From: Terrimonas rubra
GTDB lineage: Bacteria; Bacteroidota; Bacteroidia; Chitinophagales; Chitinophagaceae
Direction: 5' to 3'
DNA length: 64,000 nucleotides
NCBI RefSeq assembly: GCF_042686025.1
Contig: NZ_JBHUOZ010000002.1
Span: forward strand, 259,586-323,585
The notes beneath the pieces were generated by a model. The model saw nothing but the letters and a program-made list of their open reading frames with translations. It did not search any database and was not told the origin of the DNA. The translations under genes were made by a program, and so were the position numbers. Of this stretch, positions 8,679-15,719 are shown one piece after another. Every line of letters begins with the position of its first letter. Within the stretch, counting starts at the first letter, position 1.

Positions 8679-9029
8679 GGCTTTACTGACGATTGCCACA
8701 TTTTATGTAAAACACCGCTAAGGTTTTTTACCATCGCATGCTGCCTTTCGTAACATGCATTTACCAAACGCTATATGATATTCTGGTATAAATAACACTA
8801 CCTGCATAAGCTGGTACCGGTTACTTTATGTACTTACATGAATGTAACCGGTACCGGCATTTTTTATTTGAACGATCAGACGGAAGAGATCAGAAAGCAG
8901 ATTTCGGCCGTCAGAAAAGAGGTATCAGCTATCAGACAGGAGACTTCAGTGATCAGACGCACACGATCTTCAATATTAAATATTAAATCTAAAATCTTAA
9001 TTCCCCAAATCCTGCATCTTAAATCCTCT
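8679..9029. repeat. intergenic region with hairpin and degenerate TCAGA repeats
   Basis: No gene is supported. After the adk terminator (8810-8866) comes a stretch at 8876-8960 with about five irregularly spaced copies of (A/G)TCAGA, then an AT-rich run (8970-9025) sharing a 22-base identity with 6374-6395 in inverted orientation. A 75-codon frame here reads through the repeats and looks non-coding. Confidence 0.5.
8810..8866 (+). terminator. adk terminator
   Basis: GGTACCGGTTAC (8813-8824) and its exact complement (8844-8855) pair, extendable to 15 bp with one G-T pair, around a 19-base loop. The sequence ATTTTTT follows at once. Confidence 0.75.
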
Positions 9030-9488
9030 TTATTTTTTCAGCAAACTATCTGCCCTGGCCAGTGAACCGGTAATGGCTTCATTCATCTTATTCACCTTCT
9101 GCTCTTCATTGCTCAGGTATTTAATGCGTTCGGGCAGGTTATCGCTAAGGGTGTCGGTAAAGTTCATTTCGGCCATCCATTTATCCATGGCGGTGGTGGC
9201 ATAACGCAGGTCCAGCAACAGGGTATCCAGTTGCATTACATAAGCTTTGAGTGCCGCTTGTTGTGCAGCCGGCAGTTTGCCTATTGAGTCGATGGTTTGT
9301 GCGGCTTTCAGCTGCATTTTTTCAATGCGCATCATTTTGGGCATGCCCACATCATGGCCTTTCATTACCACATCAAACAAACTATCGGCCTGTTTTTGCA
9401 GTCCGCTGTCTTTAGCACTGTTATTACAGCCCGATCCGGCAACGGCCGCCACCAATAATGCTACAGGGATCATTTTTTTTACGAACAT
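9030..9488 (-). CDS. small lipoprotein, function unknown
   Basis: A 152-residue protein with a lipoprotein-like signal (MFVKKMIPVALLVAAVAGSGC; Cys21 would be lipidated), although the residue at -3 is Gly rather than Leu. The mature part is predicted helical and charged, with regular hydrophobic spacing that suggests a coiled coil (for example LKAYVMQLDTLLLDL and DKWMAEMNF). Bacteroidota genomes contain similar small helical lipoproteins with no established function. It is transcribed toward adk, separated by the repeat-rich gap, and has no obvious operon partner. Confidence 0.72.
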   Translation of the reverse strand: MFVKKMIPVALLVAAVAGSGCNNSAKDSGLQKQADSLFDVVMKGHDVGMPKMMRIEKMQLKAAQTIDSIGKLPAAQQAALKAYVMQLDTLLLDLRYATTAMDKWMAEMNFTDTLSDNLPERIKYLSNEEQKVNKMNEAITGSLARADSLLKK

Positions 9489-9673
9489 AGTTATACTGTT
9501 TTGTAAGCCGCAAAGGTACTACCTTACCCAGATAAGCCCCTATAAACCTTGGCCGTCTTTATCATCATCCCGGTGTGCAGACCATAATTAACAGTACTCC
9601 CGCAACAAATTTTTAATTACCGTGTTGTAAATAAAACTTGCCTTATTTTGCAGGCAAACAACGATTATTGCTG

Positions 9674-11716
9674 ATGCCACAACTACACAATTATATTACC
9701 GGCAAATGGATAGCCGGCGATGGCGAAGGACAGGCTTTATTTAATGCCGTAACCGGCGAAACCATTGCCATCACCTCCACCAAAGGCCTTGATTTTAATG
9801 CCGTTTTACAATATGCCCGTACGGTGGGTAATCCTGCTTTACGCAAAATGACCTTCCACGAACGTGGTAACATGCTGAAAGCACTGGCCCTGTACCTGCG
9901 TGAACACCTGCCCCTGTTTTACGATACCAGTTATAAAACCGGGGCCACCAAAGCCGATAGCTGGGTGGATATAGAAGGTGGTATAGGCAACCTGTTTGCC
10001 AATGCTTCACTCAGAAGAAAATTTCCGGATACCACATTTGCCGTTGATGGCGATACCCATATATTAGGTAAGCAAAACACATTTGCCGCCACCCATATAT
10101 TAACACCCAAAGAAGGGGTAGCCATTCATATCAATGCCTTTAATTTTCCGGTATGGGGTATGCTGGAAAAAATAGCGGTGAACCTGCTGGCAGGGATGCC
10201 CTGCGTGGTAAAGCCCGCCACTGTAACCAGTTACCTTACCGAAGCCGTAGTGCAAAAGATCATTGCTTCCGGCATATTGCCCGAAGGGGCTTTACAACTC
10301 ATCTGCGGCAGCGCGGGTGATATGCTGAAGTATGTAACAGCCCAGGATGTGGTTACCTTCACCGGCTCGGCCTATACCGGGCAAAAACTAAAAGCCCATC
10401 CCCAGATCATCAGCGAATCGGTTCCTTTTAATATGGAAGCCGACTCCTTAAATTGTATGGTGCTGGCGCCCGATGTAGAACCGGGTATGCCCGAATGGGA
10501 CCTGTTTATTAAAGAGGTGCGTAAGGAAATGACCACTAAGGCCGGGCAAAAATGTACGGCGGTTCGCCGCATATTTGTACCGGATAATAAACTGGCCGAT
10601 GTAAGTAGATCGCTGACAGCCGCCTTAATGCAAACCGTGATCGGTAACCCGCTGAATGAAAAAGTGCGCATGGGCTCACTGGCCGGTCAGGAACAGCGTA
10701 ACGAGCTGTTTGCCCAGGTACAACAATTATTAGCCGCCTCACAAATTATATATGGCTCACTGGATAGCGTAGAAGTAGTGGATGCTGATGCTTCAACGGG
10801 GGCTTTTGTATCACCACTTTTATTATTAAATGAAACACCCTGGCAGCAGACCGTATCGCACGAAGTGGAAGCTTTTGGCCCGGTAAGTACCCTGATGCCT
10901 TACAGGGATATGGAGGAAGCCATTGCCTTAAGTAAAATGGGCAAGGGCAGCCTTTGCAGTTCCATTATTACCGCCAGTGAAAAACATGCCCGGGCTTATG
11001 TGATCGGCGCCGCATCACATCATGGCAGGATACTGGTACTGAATAATGATTGTGCCAAAGAGAATACCGGCCATGGTTCACCGCTGCCTTTACTGGTACA
11101 TGGCGGACCGGGACGTGCAGGCGGCGGCGAGGAAATGGGCGGCATACGTGGCGTAAAACATTATTTACAACGTACCGCAGTACAGGGTTCGCCCACTATG
11201 CTTACCGCCATTACACAGGTTTACCAGCAGTATGCAAAAGGCAATACCGGTGGTATACACCCTTTCAAAAAAACGTTTGATGAACTGGCCATCGGCGACC
11301 AGCTGATCACGGATAAAAAACTGATCACATCAGAACTGATTGACCAGTTTGCCGACCTGAGCGGCGACCATTTTTATGCGCATATTGCCGGTACCGATTT
11401 TAATGGCACTATGTTTGAAAAACAGGTAGCACATGGCTATTTATTAATGAGCCTGGCAGCCGGTTTGTTTGTGGACAGTTACGAAAAGAACCCGGTATTA
11501 CTGAACTATGGTATTGATGAACTACGCTTTACCAAACCCGTATACCCTGGAACCGAAATAAGTGTCCGTTTTACCTGCAAAGAAAAATTACCGCAGGATA
11601 AAAAGGAGGAAACCGATATTGACAAAGGCATTGTAAAATGGCTGGTGGAGATTTTTGACGATACCGATGAGCCGCTGGTTGGTGTAGCTACCATACTGAC
11701 CATGGTGGCCCGTTAA
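9674..11716 (+). CDS. paaZ: bifunctional oxepin-CoA hydrolase / semialdehyde dehydrogenase PaaZ
   Basis: In phenylacetate breakdown PaaZ opens the oxepin-CoA ring and oxidises the resulting aldehyde to 3-oxo-5,6-dehydrosuberyl-CoA. ATG 9674 gives 680 residues, the length of known PaaZ; the frame extends 12 codons upstream only from a TTG. Residues 1-520 are an aldehyde dehydrogenase with Glu255 (NMEADSLN) and nucleophile Cys294 (GQKCTAVRR). Residues about 535-680 are a MaoC-like hydratase with the pair Asp565 and His570 in SGDHFYAH, followed by AHGYLLMSL. The next gene is a crotonase-family member. The paaABCDE monooxygenase and paaK ligase are not in the window, so pathway completeness cannot be judged. 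Confidence 0.93.
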   Translation: MPQLHNYITGKWIAGDGEGQALFNAVTGETIAITSTKGLDFNAVLQYARTVGNPALRKMTFHERGNMLKALALYLREHLPLFYDTSYKTGATKADSWVDIEGGIGNLFANASLRRKFPDTTFAVDGDTHILGKQNTFAATHILTPKEGVAIHINAFNFPVWGMLEKIAVNLLAGMPCVVKPATVTSYLTEAVVQKIIASGILPEGALQLICGSAGDMLKYVTAQDVVTFTGSAYTGQKLKAHPQIISESVPFNMEADSLNCMVLAPDVEPGMPEWDLFIKEVRKEMTTKAGQKCTAVRRIFVPDNKLADVSRSLTAALMQTVIGNPLNEKVRMGSLAGQEQRNELFAQVQQLLAASQIIYGSLDSVEVVDADASTGAFVSPLLLLNETPWQQTVSHEVEAFGPVSTLMPYRDMEEAIALSKMGKGSLCSSIITASEKHARAYVIGAASHHGRILVLNNDCAKENTGHGSPLPLLVHGGPGRAGGGEEMGGIRGVKHYLQRTAVQGSPTMLTAITQVYQQYAKGNTGGIHPFKKTFDELAIGDQLITDKKLITSELIDQFADLSGDHFYAHIAGTDFNGTMFEKQVAHGYLLMSLAAGLFVDSYEKNPVLLNYGIDELRFTKPVYPGTEISVRFTCKEKLPQDKKEETDIDKGIVKWLVEIFDDTDEPLVGVATILTMVAR

Positions 11717-11797
11717 CTTAACATTTTAACAACGAATAATGCTGAATATTCAGGACAAAAATTAGTATATTTATTACACCACAAAATATTTTGAACT

Positions 11798-12571
11798 ATG
11801 GAAAATGGATATGTTAAAAGCGAGTTTCATAATGGCGTAACCACTATCGAGTTTCACCATCCCCAAAGTAATTCTTTACCATCCCGCCTGCTGGAGCAAC
11901 TGGCCCAGGCCATACATGGTGCGGGTAACGATACCGAGACAAAAGTTATTATTTTACGATCGGAAGGCGAAAAAGCTTTTTGTGCCGGCGCTTCTTTTTC
12001 CGAACTGGCCGCCATCAAAACAACCGAAGAAGGAACAAAATTCTTCAGCGGCTTTGCGCATGTAATTAACGCTATGCGTACCTGTCCTAAATTTATCATT
12101 GGCCGTATACACAGCAAATGCGTAGGCGGTGGTGTAGGTTTGGCAGCTGCGGTTGATTATGCTATTGCAGTTGAAGGCGTAGAGGTAAAATTAAGCGAAC
12201 TGGCTTTAGGCATCGGCCCCTTTGTTGTAGGACCCGCCGTTGAAAGAAAGATCGGCTTATCGGCCTTTACCCAATTAGCCATTGATGCCCATATGTGGCG
12301 TAACGGCGACTGGGCCCGTAAAAAAGGTTTGTTTGCCGAGCTGCACCCTTCAGTGGAAAGTATGGACGAATCTATCATCCGTTTATCACATACACTGGTG
12401 GCCAGCAGTCCCGAAGCAACGGCCGAATTAAAAAAACTAAGCTGGCAGGGTACAGAGAACTGGGATAAATTATTAATTGAAAGAGCAGCTATCAGCGGCC
12501 GTTTAATTACCAGTGAGTACAGCAAAAAAGCTATTGAAAAAATTAAACAAAAACAGGTGGTAGCAGCGTAA
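11798..12571 (+). CDS. enoyl-CoA hydratase/isomerase (crotonase) family protein
   Basis: A 257-residue CoA-acting enzyme. The oxyanion-hole segments are visible as FCAGASFSEL (61-70) and KCVGGGVGLA (108-116). The Glu equivalent to rat crotonase Glu164 is present as Glu134 (LSELALGIGP), but the position of Glu144 is occupied by Gly114. Family members with a single acidic residue are usually isomerases, or act on other substrates, rather than simple hydratases. Its place 81 bases after paaZ suggests a PaaG- or PaaF-like role in phenylacetyl-CoA breakdown; branched-chain acyl-CoA breakdown is an alternative. A strong terminator follows at 12618-12649. Confidence 0.85.
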   Translation: MENGYVKSEFHNGVTTIEFHHPQSNSLPSRLLEQLAQAIHGAGNDTETKVIILRSEGEKAFCAGASFSELAAIKTTEEGTKFFSGFAHVINAMRTCPKFIIGRIHSKCVGGGVGLAAAVDYAIAVEGVEVKLSELALGIGPFVVGPAVERKIGLSAFTQLAIDAHMWRNGDWARKKGLFAELHPSVESMDESIIRLSHTLVASSPEATAELKKLSWQGTENWDKLLIERAAISGRLITSEYSKKAIEKIKQKQVVAA

Positions 12572-12617
12572 AGCAAGCACTTATTTGTTTTTGAAAACTG
12601 TTTCTGTATCAGTTATT

Positions 12618-12649
12618 CCCCCGTGTCACATATACGGGGGATTTTTTTA
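12618..12649 (+). terminator. terminator after the crotonase gene
   Basis: CCCCCGTGT (12618-12626) pairs with ATACGGGGG (12632-12640), nine pairs including one G-U, with a 5-base loop and seven T residues after one A. It separates the paa-type genes from the TPP riboswitch unit. Confidence 0.85.
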
Positions 12650-12662
12650 TTATCTTTGGTCC

Positions 12663-12796
12663 TGCTTTAGGGGTATTCTGTAAAGAATTGAGAGAGTCCC
12701 TTTGAACCTGACCCGGTTAATACCGGCGTAGGGAAAAGCAAATACACCTTTCTGCAGGGTTGTATTTTGTTGCGATCTTTCCTAAAGCATTTTTTT
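12663..12796 (+). promoter_or_regulatory. TPP (THI-box) riboswitch with possible expression platform
   Basis: The aptamer runs from about 12663 to 12740. P1 pairs TGCTTT (12663-12668) with AAAGCA (12735-12740). The diagnostic core is present: GAGAGAGTCCCTTTGAA, then CCTGACCCGGTTAATACCGG, then GCGTAGGGAA. It precedes thiM and so would couple thiamin pyrophosphate to the salvage operon. Beyond it lie a hairpin (AAATACA at 12740-12746 with TGTATTT at 12761-12767) and CCTAAAGCA (12781-12789) followed by seven T residues. CCTAAAGCA is complementary to the P1 5' strand extended to TGCTTTAGG (12663-12671). The switching mechanism is inferred, not certain. Confidence 0.93.
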
Positions 12797-12809
12797 AATT
12801 ATTAAAACA

Positions 12810-13616
12810 ATGACAATGGAAAAATCGCTCTGGCAACACATCGCCACGGTACGCCAACAATCTCCGCTCGTTCATAATATTACCAACTTTGTAGTGATGA
12901 ATAATACAGCCAATGCGCTATTGGCTGTGGGTGCTTCCCCTATCATGGCACATGCCCACTCAGAAGTGGCTGACATGGTATCCATTGCCCATGCGCTGGT
13001 CATCAATATCGGAACATTGGATGAATACTGGGTTGAGTCGATGTTATTGGCCGCAGCAACCGCTAACAAGTCCAATAAGCCCTGGGTACTCGATCCTGTT
13101 GGCGCCGGTGCCACTGCTTACCGCGACGAGGTTTTGCAAAAACTACTGGCCTTTAATCCCACCATCATCAGGGGAAACGCCTCTGAAATTATGGCCTTAG
13201 CTAAGAATAATACGGTTACAACGAAAGGCGTGGACAGCACCGCTGCCAGTAACGACGCCATCTCCTCCGCCCGCTTACTGGTGGAAAAATACAAGGCAGT
13301 GGTTTGTATATCCGGCGCTGTTGATTTTGTAGTGGACAGCAAACAAACCGTTTCCATTACGAATGGCCATCCCTTAATGACTAAAGTAACGGGACTGGGT
13401 TGCTCGGCCACGGCACTTATCGGTGCCTTTGCAGGCGTAACAGCAAACAAAACCGAAGCAGCCGTGGCGGCCATGGCTGTTTTAAGTATCGCCGGAGAGC
13501 TGGCAGAGCAGCAGTCAAAAGGCCCCGGTAGTTTACAATTACATTTACTGGACCAGTTATACGCCCTTACAGAAGAAGTTTTTAATGCCCGCTTAAAACT
13601 TGGTATAACAGCATGA
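12810..13616 (+). CDS. thiM: hydroxyethylthiazole kinase
   Basis: Phosphorylates the salvaged thiazole alcohol (HET) with ATP to give HET-phosphate for thiamin phosphate synthesis. The 268-residue sequence has the family landmarks: PLVHNITNFVVMNNTAN near the N-terminus, the substrate stretch ANALLAVGASPIMAHA, DPVGAGATAYR, and VTGLGCSATAL with catalytic-site Cys198. ATG 12810 (MTMEKS) is used; a second Met two codons on is equally possible. It is first in the riboswitch-controlled operon and its stop overlaps the thiE start by four bases. Confidence 0.95.
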   Translation: MTMEKSLWQHIATVRQQSPLVHNITNFVVMNNTANALLAVGASPIMAHAHSEVADMVSIAHALVINIGTLDEYWVESMLLAAATANKSNKPWVLDPVGAGATAYRDEVLQKLLAFNPTIIRGNASEIMALAKNNTVTTKGVDSTAASNDAISSARLLVEKYKAVVCISGAVDFVVDSKQTVSITNGHPLMTKVTGLGCSATALIGAFAGVTANKTEAAVAAMAVLSIAGELAEQQSKGPGSLQLHLLDQLYALTEEVFNARLKLGITA

Positions 13617-14242
13617 TCTCCTTCACGTATAAATTATACCTGGTTATTTCTGAAGCAGATTGTAAAGGCAAAAACATGATAGCCGTAGCCAGGCAAGCTA
13701 TAAAAGGCGGTGTGGACATTATTCAGCTCAGGGAGAAAAACGCTTCCGTTACCGAGTTTACAACAAAGGCCCTGCAACTTAAAGCACTTGCTGATGAATA
13801 CCACATTCCGTTGATCATTAACGATAACCTGATGGTAGCCGAACATGTAAATGCAGCAGGTATACATGTAGGCAATAATGATCTGCCACCGGCAGAAATC
13901 CGCCGGGAGTGGAATGTAGCCAATAAGATCATCGGGTATTCTATTGAGTATATAGAACAGTTACATAATGAGCAGATGGAAGCGGCCGATTACCTGGGTA
14001 TCAGTCCGGTGTTTGGCACTGCTACCAAAACGGATACGGTTACGGAATGGGGACTGGAGGGTATTACAACAATAAGACAACTCACCACTAAGCCGCTTAT
14101 TGCTATCGGCAATATGCAGTTGAATAATGTAAAAGCAGTAATAAATGCCGGCGCCGATTGTATTGCAGTGGTATCGGCTATTTGCAGTGCCAGTAACCCG
14201 GAGAAAGCCGCTTATGATTTAAAAAATGAAATAATCAAATGA
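13613..14242 (+). CDS. thiE: thiamine phosphate synthase
   Basis: Joins HMP pyrophosphate with HET phosphate to form thiamin phosphate, releasing pyrophosphate. The 209-residue TIM-barrel protein shows the expected run of motifs: LYLVISEAD, DIIQLREKN (pyrophosphate binding), PLIINDNLMVAEHVNAAGIHVG, GISPVFGTATKTD and IAIGNMQLNNVKAVINAGADCIAVVSAI. The start ATG overlaps the thiM stop as ATGA, and the end overlaps thiD the same way, implying translational coupling. Together these genes reassemble thiamin from salvaged halves. Confidence 0.95.
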   Translation: MISFTYKLYLVISEADCKGKNMIAVARQAIKGGVDIIQLREKNASVTEFTTKALQLKALADEYHIPLIINDNLMVAEHVNAAGIHVGNNDLPPAEIRREWNVANKIIGYSIEYIEQLHNEQMEAADYLGISPVFGTATKTDTVTEWGLEGITTIRQLTTKPLIAIGNMQLNNVKAVINAGADCIAVVSAICSASNPEKAAYDLKNEIIK

Positions 14243-15072
14243 AAAAATACACTTATCCTTCGGTACTTACTATTGCCGGTTTTGACGGAAGCGGGGGAGC
14301 CGGCATCCAGGCCGATATAAAAACATTCTCGGCACTGGGCTGTTATGCCACATCGGTATTAACCGCATTGCCGGTACAAAACACGATGGGGGTACGTAAA
14401 ATCTATCCCATCCCCGTAGAGGCTGTGGCCGATCAGATCAGGGCCATATTAGACGATATTTTTCCTGGTGCTATAAAAATAGGCATGGTACATACGCCTG
14501 AACTGGTGGAAACCATTGTAGATACACTGAGCGAATACCCTAAAATACCCATTGTATTTGACCCGGTAATGGTAGCCACCAGCGGCCACCGGTTAATTGA
14601 AAGCGATACCATTACTACCATCATCAACCGCTTACTGCCGGTAGCCGAAATCATTACCCCCAATATGGATGAAAGCGCTATACTGGCCGGTATGCCGGTA
14701 AAGACCCTGGATGATATGGTTATTGCCGGGAACAAAATAAGAGCCCTGGGTTGCCGGTCCTTATTATTAAAGGGTGGTCACCAGGAAACGGAAAAGATCA
14801 CGTCCCTGTTCATCAGCGAAGATGGAAGCGTTGACCCCTTTGTAACCGAAAAGTTTAAAACAAATAACACACATGGTTCGGGCTGTACTTTATCATCGGC
14901 AATTGCGGCTTACCTGTCGCAAGGCAAGGCTTTAGCTGAAGCTGTGGCTTTAGCGCAGGCCTATGTATTTGATGCCATAAAACATGGACAGGATGTACAA
15001 ACAGGAAAAGGGAACGGCCCGCTGAATCATTTTTTTAATCCTCAAAAACTAATTAAAAATGAAATGGTCTGA
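14239..15072 (+). CDS. thiD: hydroxymethylpyrimidine/phosphomethylpyrimidine kinase
   Basis: Phosphorylates HMP twice to HMP pyrophosphate, the pyrimidine donor for ThiE. It is a ribokinase-fold protein of 277 residues. Motifs visible are TIAGFDGSGGAGIQADIKTF at the N-terminus, DPVMVATSGHRL, TPNMDESAIL, LLLKGGHQ, and NTHGSGCTLSSAIAAYL containing the GSGC anion hole and catalytic-site Cys. The start overlaps thiE by four bases, and the last 14 bases overlap the tenA start. No second domain is fused. Confidence 0.95.
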   Translation: MKKYTYPSVLTIAGFDGSGGAGIQADIKTFSALGCYATSVLTALPVQNTMGVRKIYPIPVEAVADQIRAILDDIFPGAIKIGMVHTPELVETIVDTLSEYPKIPIVFDPVMVATSGHRLIESDTITTIINRLLPVAEIITPNMDESAILAGMPVKTLDDMVIAGNKIRALGCRSLLLKGGHQETEKITSLFISEDGSVDPFVTEKFKTNNTHGSGCTLSSAIAAYLSQGKALAEAVALAQAYVFDAIKHGQDVQTGKGNGPLNHFFNPQKLIKNEMV

Positions 15073-15715
15073 ATATACCTGGACACAGGTGGAGCATTGT
15101 TATCAAGCTATATTGGAAATGCCTTTTATAACGGAGCTTTCAGCCGGAACCCTACCCGTGGAAACCTTTAAGTTTTATATGGCCCAGGATTCGCTTTACC
15201 TGGAACATTTTGGAAGGGCATTATCCCTTGTGGGCGCTAAAGCATACGATATACAGGATGTACTGGCATTTATCCGTTTTGCTGAAGGGGCCATTGTGGT
15301 AGAGAATGCCTTACACGAAACCTATTTTAAAGACTTTGGTCTCACCGACAGGGGAACCATGCAGCCAGCCTGCCATCATTATATTCACTTCTTAAAAAGC
15401 ACAGCCGCTTTTGATGCAGTGGAAGTTGGTATGGCGGCCTTACTGCCCTGTTTCTGGATATATAAAAAAGTAGGTGACCATATTTTTCAAAACCAGGAAA
15501 CAGTAAATAATCCCTATAAAAAATGGATCCAAACTTATAGCAACGAGGATTTTGGCGCCCTGGTTCAACAGGCCATCAATATTTGTGATGCCGCGGCTGA
15601 ACGCTCTACACCGGAAATAAGAGAAAGAATGACACAGGCATTCATCACTTCATCGCATTTGGAATTCGATTTCTGGCAGGGGGCTTATCACAACCGAAAA
15701 TGGAACGTCTTTTAA
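15059..15715 (+). CDS. tenA: TenA-type aminopyrimidine aminohydrolase (thiaminase II)
   Basis: Hydrolyses aminopyrimidines, chiefly formylaminopyrimidine-derived amino-HMP from degraded thiamin, to HMP for ThiD. The 218-residue helical protein has Asp44 (YMAQDSLYLEHF), active-site Cys131 (LLPCFWIYKKVG) and Glu202 (HLEFDFWQGAY), the known catalytic set. Its ATG lies inside the last codons of thiD (14-base overlap), so it is clearly the fourth gene of the operon. With ThiM, ThiE and ThiD it completes a pure salvage set; no ThiC, ThiG, ThiS or ThiH is present here. Confidence 0.94.
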   Translation: MKWSEYTWTQVEHCYQAILEMPFITELSAGTLPVETFKFYMAQDSLYLEHFGRALSLVGAKAYDIQDVLAFIRFAEGAIVVENALHETYFKDFGLTDRGTMQPACHHYIHFLKSTAAFDAVEVGMAALLPCFWIYKKVGDHIFQNQETVNNPYKKWIQTYSNEDFGALVQQAINICDAAAERSTPEIRERMTQAFITSSHLEFDFWQGAYHNRKWNVF

Positions 15716-15719
15716 CGTA

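Noticed and set aside
8876..8965. Possible CRISPR-like repeat array
   Set aside because: Repeats are only 5-6 bases, degenerate and irregularly spaced, and no cas gene is present.
8838..9065. 75-codon plus-strand open frame after adk
   Set aside because: It reads through a hairpin arm and degenerate repeats, giving a low-complexity Ser/Arg/Glu protein, and overlaps the opposite lipoprotein gene.
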